From contig JALWUQ010000073.1 of the NCBI GenBank assembly GCA_026993075.1, positions 1-40,073 of the forward strand: DNA of 40,073 bases. The letters run 5' to 3'. Below the pieces are notes generated by a model. That model did not search any database. It was not told where the DNA came from and saw nothing but the letters and a program-made list of their open reading frames with translations. The position numbers and the translations under genes were made by a program. Positions 1-8,207 of the stretch are shown here, piece by piece. The DNA is from Campylobacteraceae bacterium. GTDB lineage: Bacteria; Campylobacterota; Campylobacteria; Campylobacterales; JALSKU01. Position 1 is the stretch's first letter. The number at the start of each line of letters is the position of its first letter.

Positions 1-1356
1 TTCAACCAAATGAGAGAAACTCTCTGACATCGTGGGGTGGGCAAATATCATTGAATTTATCTCTTTTATATTTTGTTTTGTATTTAGACAAATTGCCACC
101 TGATTTATCACTTCAGTGGCATCATAACCCACTATGGAAGCTCCAAGCAGTATTTGTTTATCATTATCCAATAAAAGTTTTACAAAACCGCTATCATCAC
201 CTTTTATTTTGGCCATTCCAAGAGATTTCATAAAAAGTTTTTTTACTACAAACTCTCTACCCTCTTCTTTCAATATTTTTTCATTTTTGCCCACGCTTCC
301 AACTTGTGGAGTTGTAAATGTAACATTTGGAGTAACACTATATTTTAATGTTTCAAATCCCAAAATCTCAAAAGCAACTTTTTTCGCTTCATAATATGCT
401 TGATGTGCCAAAGAAGGTGTCGCAATCACATCTCCTATGGCAAAAATATTTTGATTTGTTGTTCTTAAAGATGAATCTACTTTTATGAAGTCTCTCTCAT
501 TAAGCTCTACTTTTGCCGCTGTAACATTTAACTCTTTTGTATTTGGAGATCTTCCGATAGAAATCAAAACTTTATCATAGCTAAAAACCTGCGAACCTTT
601 TTTACTCTCAAATTCAATGAAAATTTTATCATTTTTTATCTTATAAGAGATAGCATTGATAGCCGTATCTATCTTTATACCCTGTTTTTTAAACTCTCTT
701 TGAACAGTACTTGAAACATCACTGTCTTCTAATGGCAGGATAGATGGAGTAAATTCTGCTAAATGCACTTCTGAGCCTACAGCATTGAAAAAATTTGCAA
801 ACTCACATCCTATGGCTCCGGCACCTACAATCAATATCCTTTGAGGTATCTTTTCAAGCTTGAAAACTTCTTTACTTGATATGATATACTTTTTATCAAC
901 TTTAAGTATCGGATGCTCCCTGTGCAATGAACCAGTTGCAATGATAAACTTATCCGCACTTATAACTTCTTTTGTTTTTTTTATCTCTACTTCGTTTGAA
1001 GAGATAAATCTTGCTTCTGAGTATTTTAGAGTTACTCCTGTTTTTTGCAAGTCAATTTTTATCCCTTTTCTTAATACATCAAGTATCGATACAGTTTTTT
1101 TTCTCAAAGCCAATATATCAAGATTATCTATTTTCCCCAAAACGCCACAAGTGTTAAAATAACTCATTTTCTTTATATATGATGCTAACTCTAAAAAGTT
1201 TTTAGCAGGAATACATCCTTCATTAAGGCAAGTACCGCCAATACCATTTTCATCTTTTTCTATCAAGCAAACTTTTTTACCATTTTTTGCCAATATTAAA
1301 GCTGCTTTATAGCCTCCAGGACCTGCTCCTAAAATACATACATCAAATCTTTCCAT
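1..1356 (-). CDS. lpdA: Dihydrolipoamide dehydrogenase (E3), 3' end cut by the window edge
   Basis: Flavoprotein that reoxidises the dihydrolipoyl groups of 2-oxoacid dehydrogenase or glycine-cleavage complexes with NAD+. The ORF track omits it because its stop lies outside the window; 452 codons are open from the ATG at 1354-1356. The translation starts MERFDVCILGAGPGG (FAD-binding GxGxxG), followed by the redox-active disulfide motif GGTCLNEGCIPAK. A second dinucleotide fold (ILIVGAGAIGCEFA) and the FAD motif AIGDV come next. At the very edge is the dimer-interface catalytic motif AHPTMSES, so only about 10-25 residues are missing. It lies 10 bp downstream of lipA on the same strand, so one transcript probably makes both the lipoyl cofactor and E3. 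Which lipoylated complex it serves cannot be seen here. Plus-strand ORFs at 51, 134 and 860 are shadows. Confidence 0.95.
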   Translation of the reverse strand, partial: MERFDVCILGAGPGGYKAALILAKNGKKVCLIEKDENGIGGTCLNEGCIPAKNFLELASYIKKMSYFNTCGVLGKIDNLDILALRKKTVSILDVLRKGIKIDLQKTGVTLKYSEARFISSNEVEIKKTKEVISADKFIIATGSLHREHPILKVDKKYIISSKEVFKLEKIPQRILIVGAGAIGCEFANFFNAVGSEVHLAEFTPSILPLEDSDVSSTVQREFKKQGIKIDTAINAISYKIKNDKIFIEFESKKGSQVFSYDKVLISIGRSPNTKELNVTAAKVELNERDFIKVDSSLRTTNQNIFAIGDVIATPSLAHQAYYEAKKVAFEILGFETLKYSVTPNVTFTTPQVGSVGKNEKILKEEGREFVVKKLFMKSLGMAKIKGDDSGFVKLLLDNDKQILLGASIVGYDATEVINQVAICLNTKQNIKEINSMIFAHPTMSESFSHLVE

Positions 1357-1366
1357 ATCTTACACC

Positions 1367-2212
1367 TTATGCCATCAAATATTCATGAGCCATATATGAA
1401 CTTCTCGTATAGGGTGAGCTCATAACAAATCTAAACCCTAGTTTTAACGCCAATCTTTTATATCTCTCAAACTGTTCTGGTTTGACATATTCTAAAACTG
1501 GTGTATGATGTTTTGAAGGAGCAAGATACTGCCCAATACTCAAAAAATCACATCCAACCCCTCTTAAGTCTTTCATAACTTCTACTACTTCACTCTCTTT
1601 CTCTCCTAAGCCTAACATAATAGCACTTTTTGTATTTATATCATTATTGAATTCTTTTATAAGTTTTAAAACCCGTAAAGATTTTTCATAGCTTGAGCCG
1701 AGCCTTACATCATATCTTCTTGGGATTGTTTCTATGTTATGTCCGACTATATTTGCTCCACAATTAGCAACTTTGCTTATCGCTTCTTTGTTTTCATTTA
1801 AATCAGGTATCAAAAGCTCTATCTTCAGGGAAGCATCAAACTCTTTTAAAGCACTCACACATTTTACAAATTGCGATGCCCCACCATCAAAAAGATCATC
1901 TCTTGTAACACTTGTTATAACGATATTTTTAAGCCCCATTCTCTTACTAGCTTCTACAACTTTTGCTATTTCACTTTCATCTATGGCTTTAGGCTTGCCC
2001 CTTGCAACATCACAAAATGTACAAGCTCTTGTACAAACTTGCCCAAGTATCAAAAAAGTAGCTTGCTTTTTACTAAAGCACTCTGATATATTGGGACAAC
2101 TTGCCTCTTGACAAATTGTAGCGATACCGATATCTTTCAAAAGCTTATCGGTATCTCTCTTTGCCTGAAATGAAACTTTTTTCCTAAGCCACTGTGGTTT
2201 TCTTTGTATCAT
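1367..2212 (-). CDS. lipA: Lipoyl synthase
   Basis: Radical-SAM enzyme that inserts two sulfurs into protein-bound octanoyl groups to make lipoyl cofactor. At 281 aa it has normal length. The N-terminal auxiliary-cluster motif CQEASCPNISEC (CX4CX5C) is followed by the SAM-cluster motif CTRACTFC (CX3CX2C). The C-terminal RSSY motif, whose serine ligates the auxiliary cluster, is present in SPYTRSSYMAHE. All seven expected ligands are therefore visible. The ATG start has an upstream AGGGA. The gene precedes lpdA by 10 bp. No lipB or lplA lies in the window. Confidence 0.96.
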   Translation of the reverse strand: MIQRKPQWLRKKVSFQAKRDTDKLLKDIGIATICQEASCPNISECFSKKQATFLILGQVCTRACTFCDVARGKPKAIDESEIAKVVEASKRMGLKNIVITSVTRDDLFDGGASQFVKCVSALKEFDASLKIELLIPDLNENKEAISKVANCGANIVGHNIETIPRRYDVRLGSSYEKSLRVLKLIKEFNNDINTKSAIMLGLGEKESEVVEVMKDLRGVGCDFLSIGQYLAPSKHHTPVLEYVKPEQFERYKRLALKLGFRFVMSSPYTRSSYMAHEYLMA

Positions 2213-2240
2213 TTTTTCCCTGCTTTGATTTTAATAACAC

Positions 2241-2246
2241 ATTATA
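2241..2246 (-). promoter_or_regulatory. Candidate -10 element for lipA-lpdA
   Basis: TATAAT reads on the minus strand in the 77-bp gap between recR and lipA. It would give a leader of roughly 20 nt that includes the AGGGA ribosome-binding site of lipA. No good -35 is visible, which is common in Campylobacterota. Confidence 0.45.
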
Positions 2247-2289
2247 CACTGCAAAAGTGGTTAAAAAGTATCAATCAAGATGTAAACTT

Positions 2290-2862
2290 TTATGTTTTTA
2301 CCCGAAGTTCCAAAGCTTTTGACAAAGAGAGCATATCAACATTTTCAAGATTGATACCTGTTGGAACTCCTTGTGCAATTTTAGTAAATTGCAAGTTAAA
2401 TTCTTTTATCTTATCTTCTAAAAAAAATATTATAGCATCATTGGAGAGTGAGGGAGACAAAGCAAATATAACCTCTTCTACTTCATCAGATAAAACTTCT
2501 TTCAACTTTTTTATATCTAATGCCTCCAATGATTCCAGCACAAAGTATCTTCCATTAAATTCTGTATTATCCTCTAAAACAAAAATATCTTTGGCATTTT
2601 CAACAATACAAAGCTTTTTTTTATCCCTGCTCTCGCTACTGCAAATAGCACATATTTCATCTTCACTTAATGCACCACATTTTTCACATCTTCTCACAGA
2701 CAAGACAGCATCTTCTATGGCATGTGATATTTTAAGTGCCGAAAATGTATCCTTTGTTACCATGTGATACGCAAATCTTAATGCTGATTTTTTTCCAACT
2801 GTAGGTAGTGTATTTAATGCATCAACCAAGTTATTAAACTTTTCAAGTCCATATTTTTTCAT
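2290..2862 (-). CDS. recR: Recombination mediator protein RecR
   Basis: RecR acts with RecO (and RecF where present) to load RecA onto SSB-coated single-stranded DNA during gap repair. The 190-aa protein has the N-terminal helix-hairpin-helix region ([19 protein letters not shown]). This is followed by a four-cysteine zinc finger [16 protein letters not shown] and a Toprim region ([15 protein letters not shown] ... VIFALSPS). Length and start match the family. The start codon has no Shine-Dalgarno, and a TATAAT box ends 6 nt upstream of it, which suggests a leaderless message. It is divergent from dnaJ and 77 bp upstream of lipA. The 187-aa plus-strand ORF at 2204 is antisense to it and lacks protein character. 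Confidence 0.95.
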   Translation of the reverse strand: MKKYGLEKFNNLVDALNTLPTVGKKSALRFAYHMVTKDTFSALKISHAIEDAVLSVRRCEKCGALSEDEICAICSSESRDKKKLCIVENAKDIFVLEDNTEFNGRYFVLESLEALDIKKLKEVLSDEVEEVIFALSPSLSNDAIIFFLEDKIKEFNLQFTKIAQGVPTGINLENVDMLSLSKALELRVKT

Positions 2863-2868
2863 TGGTCA

Positions 2869-2874
2869 ATTATA
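2869..2874 (-). promoter_or_regulatory. Candidate -10 of recR, placed for a leaderless transcript
   Basis: TATAAT on the minus strand is followed by TGACCA and then the recR ATG. A transcription start 6-8 nt after the box would fall on or next to the start codon. No GGAG or AGGA-like site lies in the 15 nt before the ATG. Confidence 0.5.
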
Positions 2875-2930
2875 CACTTTTTTATTTTAAATACAAATTT
2901 TGTTTAAACAATTTCAAAAGAAATTTAGAG

Positions 2931-2936
2931 TATAAT
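2931..2936 (+). promoter_or_regulatory. Candidate -10 of dnaJ
   Basis: A perfect TATAAT in the 167-bp recR/dnaJ divergent gap lies about 95 bp upstream of the chosen TTG start of dnaJ. No convincing -35 or CIRCE-like inverted repeat was found here, unlike at hrcA. Confidence 0.5.
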
Positions 2937-3029
2937 GCCGCTTTATCAATCAATTCTTGCATACTTTTTTATATAAATATTATTTCATTAATGCAAAGAA
3001 TAAAAAAATTAATAATTGGAGCAGATAAC

Positions 3030-4160
3030 TTGGAAATAGATTATTATGAAGTTTTAGAAATTTCAAGGAATGCAGATAGTGCTGAAATCAAAAAAGCATA
3101 CAGAAAACTTGCCTTAAAGTATCATCCAGATAGAAATCAAGGAAACAAAGAAGCCGAAGAACAGTTTAAACTAATCAATGAGGCATACCAAGCACTAAGT
3201 GATCCTGAAAAAAGATCTGTTTATGACAGATATGGTAAATCAGGGTTAGACTCTCAAGGTTTCAGTCACTTTAGTGATATGAACAGTGAAGATATCATGG
3301 ATGATCTTGGCAGTATTTTTGAGTCTGTATTTGGGCAGGGCTTTGGCGGATTTGGTAGCTCTCGAAAGAGCAATAATGCAAAATATTCTTTAGATATAGA
3401 AACAAAAGTTAAATTAGAATTTAATGAAGCCGTTTTTGGTTGCAAAAAAGAGATACACTATAACTACAAAGAACCTTGCAGTACTTGTGACGGTACAGGC
3501 TCAAAAGACAAAAAAACTCAAACCTGCAGACATTGCGATGGCAGGGGTCAGGTGTATTACAGGCAAGGCTTTATGACTTATTCTCAAACTTGTGATATTT
3601 GTCATGGTACCGGCAAGATTATAAAAAACAAATGTAAAGATTGTGGCGGTCTTGGGTATATCGATAAAAATGCAACTATAAATGTAGATATACCAGAAGG
3701 TGTGGATAATGACAATCAAATAAGAGTTGTAGGTAAAGGGAATATCAATGATGCTGGAGACAGGGGAGATTTGTATGTTAAAGTTATTGTAAAAGAGGAT
3801 GATCATTTTGTAAGACATAATGATGATATTTACATAGAAGTCCCTGTATTTTTTACTCAGGCCGCTCTTGGTGAAAATATAAAAATACCTACTCTAAGAG
3901 GAGAAGACAAACTAAAACTACCAATCGGTGCCAAAGATAAAGAACAATTTATCTTTAGAGGAAAAGGTGTTAAGAATGTTCATACTAAGAAAGAAGGTAA
4001 CCTTATAGCACAGATAAGAGTATCATATCCTAAAAAACTAAATGATGAGCAAAAAGAATTATTAAAAAAATTACAAGATTCATTTGGATATGAAAATAAT
4101 ATAAAAGAAGAACAATTTGAAGGTGTCTTTGAAAAGATTAAAAAATGGTTTAAAAAGTAA
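3030..4160 (+). CDS. dnaJ: Chaperone protein DnaJ (Hsp40)
   Basis: Co-chaperone that stimulates DnaK ATPase activity and delivers unfolded substrates. The track ORF starts at 2862, but its first 56 residues have no J-domain similarity. I chose the TTG at 3030, which follows TTGGAGC by 8 nt and gives the normal 376-aa length. In order it has a J domain with HPD at residues 32-34 (KYHPDRN) and a short Gly/Phe stretch ([10 protein letters not shown]). Four CxxCxGxG-type zinc modules follow ([32 protein letters not shown]), then the C-terminal substrate-binding domains. It is unlinked to the hrcA-grpE-dnaK operon about 26 kb away. A thioredoxin-like gene follows after 13 bp. Confidence 0.96.
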   Translation: MEIDYYEVLEISRNADSAEIKKAYRKLALKYHPDRNQGNKEAEEQFKLINEAYQALSDPEKRSVYDRYGKSGLDSQGFSHFSDMNSEDIMDDLGSIFESVFGQGFGGFGSSRKSNNAKYSLDIETKVKLEFNEAVFGCKKEIHYNYKEPCSTCDGTGSKDKKTQTCRHCDGRGQVYYRQGFMTYSQTCDICHGTGKIIKNKCKDCGGLGYIDKNATINVDIPEGVDNDNQIRVVGKGNINDAGDRGDLYVKVIVKEDDHFVRHNDDIYIEVPVFFTQAALGENIKIPTLRGEDKLKLPIGAKDKEQFIFRGKGVKNVHTKKEGNLIAQIRVSYPKKLNDEQKELLKKLQDSFGYENNIKEEQFEGVFEKIKKWFKK

Positions 4161-4173
4161 AAAAGGAAATATC

Positions 4174-4713
4174 ATGAATTTAAGAAAGATTTTATTGGTA
4201 GCGACTACTATTATATTTATAGGGATTTCATCTCTAAATGCAGCTACAAAACAGGAACATTACACTTTTAAGTTTAAAGATTTAAAAGGTAAAACAATTG
4301 TTATGACTACCTTTGCAAAAGGCATCCATTTCAGTAATGTCAAAAATAAAGTGGTATTGTTGGATTTTTTTGGAAATGAATGTCCTCCTTGTCTTATGGA
4401 AATGCCCGATCTCATAGCTCTTCAAAAAAAATTCAAAAAAAATTTTCAAATTATTTCTGTGCAGGTGCAAACAAGAATAAGCGATGATGGTTTAAGAGCT
4501 TTTGTTAAAGAAAAAGGTATAAATTACCCAGTAATTAATAATTCAGATACACAAGTATTTAAATTTTCTGATTATATAAGTGCCAAAACAGGTTGGAAAG
4601 GACTTATTCCATTTGCCATAATGTTTAACAAACAAGGTAATGCAGTTAAGATATATCTTGGTTTAAAACAAAAAAGCTTATATGTAAAAGATATAAAAGA
4701 ATTGATAAAATAG
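4174..4713 (+). CDS. Secreted TlpA/ResA-like thioredoxin-fold protein
   Basis: A probable periplasmic thiol-disulfide oxidoreductase of 179 aa. The start is moved from the track's 4117, which lies inside dnaJ, to the ATG at 4174 preceded by AAAAGGAA. An N-terminal Sec signal (MNLRKILLVATTIIFIGISS) likely ends near LNA/ATK. The thioredoxin active site is CPPC at residues 70-73 (FFGNECPPCLMEMP), and IPFAI supplies the likely cis-proline. The CPPC motif and the length fit TlpA/ResA/CcmG-like reductases, but the exact client (for example cytochrome c maturation) cannot be assigned. It is 13 bp after dnaJ, probably co-transcribed, and converges on polA. DsbD, which could keep it reduced, is encoded elsewhere in the window. 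Confidence 0.85.
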   Translation: MNLRKILLVATTIIFIGISSLNAATKQEHYTFKFKDLKGKTIVMTTFAKGIHFSNVKNKVVLLDFFGNECPPCLMEMPDLIALQKKFKKNFQIISVQVQTRISDDGLRAFVKEKGINYPVINNSDTQVFKFSDYISAKTGWKGLIPFAIMFNKQGNAVKIYLGLKQKSLYVKDIKELIK

Positions 4714-4722
4714 AGATTATAA

Positions 4723-4749
4723 GGGTGACTTGGTTTTTACAAGTCGCCC
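4723..4749. terminator. Hairpin between convergent genes (candidate bidirectional terminator)
   Basis: GGGTGACTTG and CAAGTCGCCC form a 10-bp stem with one G-U wobble and a 7-nt loop, straddling the polA stop codon just after the thioredoxin-like gene. There is no clear U-tract on either strand, so efficient intrinsic termination is uncertain. Confidence 0.5.
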
Positions 4750-7388
4750 CAATGCTCTGCTACGGATAATGAGCATTTAATAGGTATATTTAACTTGTAA
4801 ATATTTTCCATTATATCTCTTGCTTTGTTGGCATATTCTTGAACACATTCATTTTTAATCTCAAATATCAGCTCATCATGAATTTGAAGCAACATCGCTC
4901 CTTCATTTTTATCTAAAGTTTCATCTATCTTATTCATTGCCATTTTAATAAGATCGGCTGTACTTCCTTGAAAAATTGTATTTGGTGCCTCTCTTAAATA
5001 ACTTGCTTTTTGCATAGGATTTGCTCTATCAAAATCAAAATATCTTCTTCTTTTTAACAAAGTTTCAACATAACCTCTATCTTGAACTTGTTTTTCAACA
5101 ATATTTAAGTATTCTCTCACCGTAGGAAAAGAATCAAAATATCTCTTGATATACTCTTTTGCATCTTTTGATGATACGCTTACTGTTTGTGCAAGTTTTC
5201 TATATCCCATGCCATAAAGAAGTCCAAAATTTACAGCTTTTGCAATATGTCGTTTTTCTTTTGCCTTTTCTTTGCCAAATATCATCATGGATGTTTCAAG
5301 ATGTATATCTTTATCATTTAAAAAAGCATTTCTTAATGCTTCATCATTTGAAAAATGAGCTAAAAGCCTAAGTTCTATCTGCGAGTAATCAATGGAAACA
5401 AGCTTGTATCCCTCTTTTGCAATAAAACCTTTTCGTATCTCTTTTCCAAGCTCACTTCTGGTTGGAATATTTTGCAAGTTTGGATTTTGTGAGCTCAACC
5501 TCCCAGTCGCCGTTCCTGTTTGCATAAATGAAGTATATATTCTACTGTTGATATCACTTTTGGCATATTGTAAAAGCGGCTTTATATATGTAGATTGAAG
5601 TTTATAATATTCTCTATATTTCAAAATTGTTTCTATCACAGGATGTTCACCCAAAAGTTCTCTTAAAACTTTCTCGTCGGTACTATATCCGGTTTTTGTT
5701 TTCTTAACAACTCTTAAATTCAGCTTTTCAAACAAAATTATTCCCAACTGTTTGGTTGAGTTTATATTGAATTCGCTTTTACTCAAATCATATATCTTTT
5801 GAGTCAATGCAGAAAGTTCTTTTTGACTATTTTCAAGTAATTTCTCAAAAAAATCACAATCAAGTTTTATACCCTCATTTTCCATAGATATCAAAGTATT
5901 TATAAAAGGATATTCCACTTTGGCAGCTTCATCCAATAATGTCTGATTTAAAAGTGATATTAACTTGTTGTATAATTTTAAAGTCATCCATGCATCTTCA
6001 CCTGCATAAAAACTTGCAAGATTTATCTCAACAGAAGAAAAATTTTCACCTTTTTTTACCATATCTTTAAATTTTTTCATTTTATAGTCAAAATACCTAA
6101 AAGCCATATTATCCAATGATGCACTAAGTTCAGGATTTAAAAGCCATGAAAGTATCATAGTATCTGCATGAACATTAAATCTTGTAAAATCAAAATTGTG
6201 ATAAATAACTGCTAAGTCATATTTTATATTTTGTCCGACTATTTTAAATTGCATCAATTTTTGTATTGCTATTTTTGCATCCTCTTTGGATATCTGCTCA
6301 CCTACTCCAAGATAACTATGCGCAATAGGAACATAATATGCTTCTTCTTCATTAAACGCAAAAGAGAATCCTACTATTTTTGCGATTTTTACATTTAAAG
6401 ATGTAGTCTCTGTATCAAAAGAAACTATACATTCTTTATCTATTGAATCAATAACTTGAAAAAGTTTCTCTTTAGTATCAAGTAAATTTGCTTTAAATTC
6501 TATTTTTTTTTCGGATGATACCTCTTCGATTTGAATATTTGCTCTTTTTAAGACTGCCTTTATATCATATTTTAGAAGTTCATCTTTGATCTTAAATATA
6601 ACATTGTCTTGCGGTATTCTAAACTCTTCAATATCGAATTTACCATTAAAAACATCATTTTCAAGTCTAACTAACTTTTTGCTCAAAAATGCTCTATCTT
6701 TCCCTTCTTGTAAGAGTTTTTTCATTCTCTCGTTTCTAATATTATCAAGATTTTTATATATATTCTCTACCATACCAAATTCATCAATAAGTTTTTTAGC
6801 CCCTTTTGCTCCTACTCCTTTTACTCCTGGAATATTATCGGCACTGTCTCCTACTAAAGAAAGATAGTCAATTATAAACTTAGGTTTTACTCCAAATTTT
6901 AATTTGCATTTTTCTTCATTTATATCTTCTTTTTTTATAGGATCATACAATACGACATTATCATCATCAATGAGTTGATAAAGATCTTTATCATGACTTA
7001 CTATTTCAACTCTAAAACCATTTATTTTTGCTATTTTTGTAACAGATGCCACTATATCATCAGCTTCATATCCAGCTAATTCAAGCTGTTTAAAACCCAT
7101 CTGTTTTATCCATTTTATCGCTATGGGGAGCTGATCTATCAAATCTTGGGGTGCAGGAGGTCTGTTTGCTTTATATTCTTGAAAAATCTCATGCCTAAAA
7201 CATTTTCCTTTACTATCAAGCGCAAAAAGAATATAACCATCAGGATGCTCTTTTTCAATCGTAGATATAAAATTCATAAACCCTGTTAATAAGCCAGTAG
7301 GAAAACCATCTTTATTTCGTAAATGTGGTAAAGCGAAATAATTCCTGAAAAAAAAGCCAAATGTATCAATAATAGTTAATGTTTTCAA
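4737..7388 (-). CDS. polA: DNA polymerase I
   Basis: Repair and Okazaki-fragment polymerase of 883 aa with all three domains. The N-terminal 5'-3' (flap) nuclease has YEADDIVAS and VGDSADNIPGVKGVG. The 3'-5' proofreading domain looks intact, with Exo I FDTET, Exo II GQNIKYDLAV and Exo III YAGEDAW. The polymerase domain has motif A SIDYSQIELR, motif B RHIAKAVNFGLLYGM and motif C LQIHDELIFE. The start is TTG, preceded by GAAGGGA at 5-nt spacing. Its first bases overlap the stop of the HDOD gene (TTGA), so translation is probably coupled. It is the last gene of the TSUP-uvrA-HDOD-polA operon. Confidence 0.97.
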   Translation of the reverse strand: MKTLTIIDTFGFFFRNYFALPHLRNKDGFPTGLLTGFMNFISTIEKEHPDGYILFALDSKGKCFRHEIFQEYKANRPPAPQDLIDQLPIAIKWIKQMGFKQLELAGYEADDIVASVTKIAKINGFRVEIVSHDKDLYQLIDDDNVVLYDPIKKEDINEEKCKLKFGVKPKFIIDYLSLVGDSADNIPGVKGVGAKGAKKLIDEFGMVENIYKNLDNIRNERMKKLLQEGKDRAFLSKKLVRLENDVFNGKFDIEEFRIPQDNVIFKIKDELLKYDIKAVLKRANIQIEEVSSEKKIEFKANLLDTKEKLFQVIDSIDKECIVSFDTETTSLNVKIAKIVGFSFAFNEEEAYYVPIAHSYLGVGEQISKEDAKIAIQKLMQFKIVGQNIKYDLAVIYHNFDFTRFNVHADTMILSWLLNPELSASLDNMAFRYFDYKMKKFKDMVKKGENFSSVEINLASFYAGEDAWMTLKLYNKLISLLNQTLLDEAAKVEYPFINTLISMENEGIKLDCDFFEKLLENSQKELSALTQKIYDLSKSEFNINSTKQLGIILFEKLNLRVVKKTKTGYSTDEKVLRELLGEHPVIETILKYREYYKLQSTYIKPLLQYAKSDINSRIYTSFMQTGTATGRLSSQNPNLQNIPTRSELGKEIRKGFIAKEGYKLVSIDYSQIELRLLAHFSNDEALRNAFLNDKDIHLETSMMIFGKEKAKEKRHIAKAVNFGLLYGMGYRKLAQTVSVSSKDAKEYIKRYFDSFPTVREYLNIVEKQVQDRGYVETLLKRRRYFDFDRANPMQKASYLREAPNTIFQGSTADLIKMAMNKIDETLDKNEGAMLLQIHDELIFEIKNECVQEYANKARDIMENIYKLNIPIKCSLSVAEHWGDL

Positions 7389-8206
7389 AAATTCCCTTCA
7401 TAATCTTTTTTAATCTCATCTATAGCATCCAAAAATAAATCGATAGATATATTTTCTTTCTTCAATAGATTAGAAGCTATAGTTATATTTCTTTGACTAA
7501 GCGGTGCATTTAATGCAACTGCTGTTTTGATAACTTTTAAAATAGTTGAATACTCTTTATACTCTTTGGGAGCATTTTCATAATTATCACTATATTTTAT
7601 GATATTTACTATAAATGCTTCAAAACCCCAATGTTCAAATATCTTAGATGTAACTTCAGCTGAGCTTATACCGACATACATTTTTTCAATCATTGAGATA
7701 TTTGTAGTTGATTCAATCTCTGATCTAAATTGAAAAGTTTCATCATTTTTTACTATCTCATCAGCTATAATAATCTTACCTGTTTCTTGCAAAAGAGCAG
7801 GCATGAACAAAATATCTGACTTATTTTTATCTACCTTTTGAAACCAAGTTTTCGCTAGTGCTCCTTGCATATTTGAAATCAAAGCAAATTTTTCCGGCTC
7901 AACACCATAAGGCTCCATATCAACTTTTAAAAGTTTTTTGATTGATACTATTGCAGCTAACGAATTAATCTCTTTCATTCCAAGAAGTGAAACTGCTTGA
8001 GAAACACTTTTTATATCACTTCTAAGACTATACAAAGGAGAATTGACAATTTTCAACAAATTTGCTACAAGCATTGGATCTTTTTCCACTATTTTTGAAA
8101 GATCTGCAATAGTTGCATTAGCATCACTACAAACCATATCAATCTCAATAAATGTTTTTGGTAAAGGTGGTACTGATTTTATCCTGTCTATCAAACTTTC
8201 AGTCAT
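7385..8206 (-). CDS. HDOD-domain signalling protein
   Basis: A 273-aa protein with an HDOD domain covering most of its length (LIDRIKSVPPLPKTFIEI, then DPMLVANLLKIVNSPLYSLRSDIKSVSQAVSLLGMKEI). HDOD domains are HD-superfamily relatives, usually without catalytic metal ligands, linked to signalling, motility or stress regulation. No receiver, GGDEF or EAL domain is attached. The ATG has a strong AAGGAGATATAAT leader. It starts 1 bp after uvrA and overlaps polA by 4 bp, so it is embedded in a DNA-repair operon. That suggests, but does not show, a role tied to replication or damage status. Confidence 0.85.
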   Translation of the reverse strand: MTESLIDRIKSVPPLPKTFIEIDMVCSDANATIADLSKIVEKDPMLVANLLKIVNSPLYSLRSDIKSVSQAVSLLGMKEINSLAAIVSIKKLLKVDMEPYGVEPEKFALISNMQGALAKTWFQKVDKNKSDILFMPALLQETGKIIIADEIVKNDETFQFRSEIESTTNISMIEKMYVGISSAEVTSKIFEHWGFEAFIVNIIKYSDNYENAPKEYKEYSTILKVIKTAVALNAPLSQRNITIASNLLKKENISIDLFLDAIDEIKKDYEGNF

Positions 8207-8207
8207 A

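Noticed and set aside
2204-2767. 187-aa plus-strand ORF
   Set aside because: Antisense to recR; Ser/Phe-rich translation typical of a shadow frame, with no ribosome-binding site.
2862-3029. N-terminal 56-codon extension of dnaJ in the ORF track
   Set aside because: No J-domain similarity, and it overlaps the likely promoter (TATAAT at 2931). The TTG at 3030 with GGAG restores the usual DnaJ length.
4723-4749. Hairpin considered as a riboswitch or small RNA
   Set aside because: A simple short stem between convergent gene ends fits a 3' end better, and no conserved aptamer-like structure is visible.
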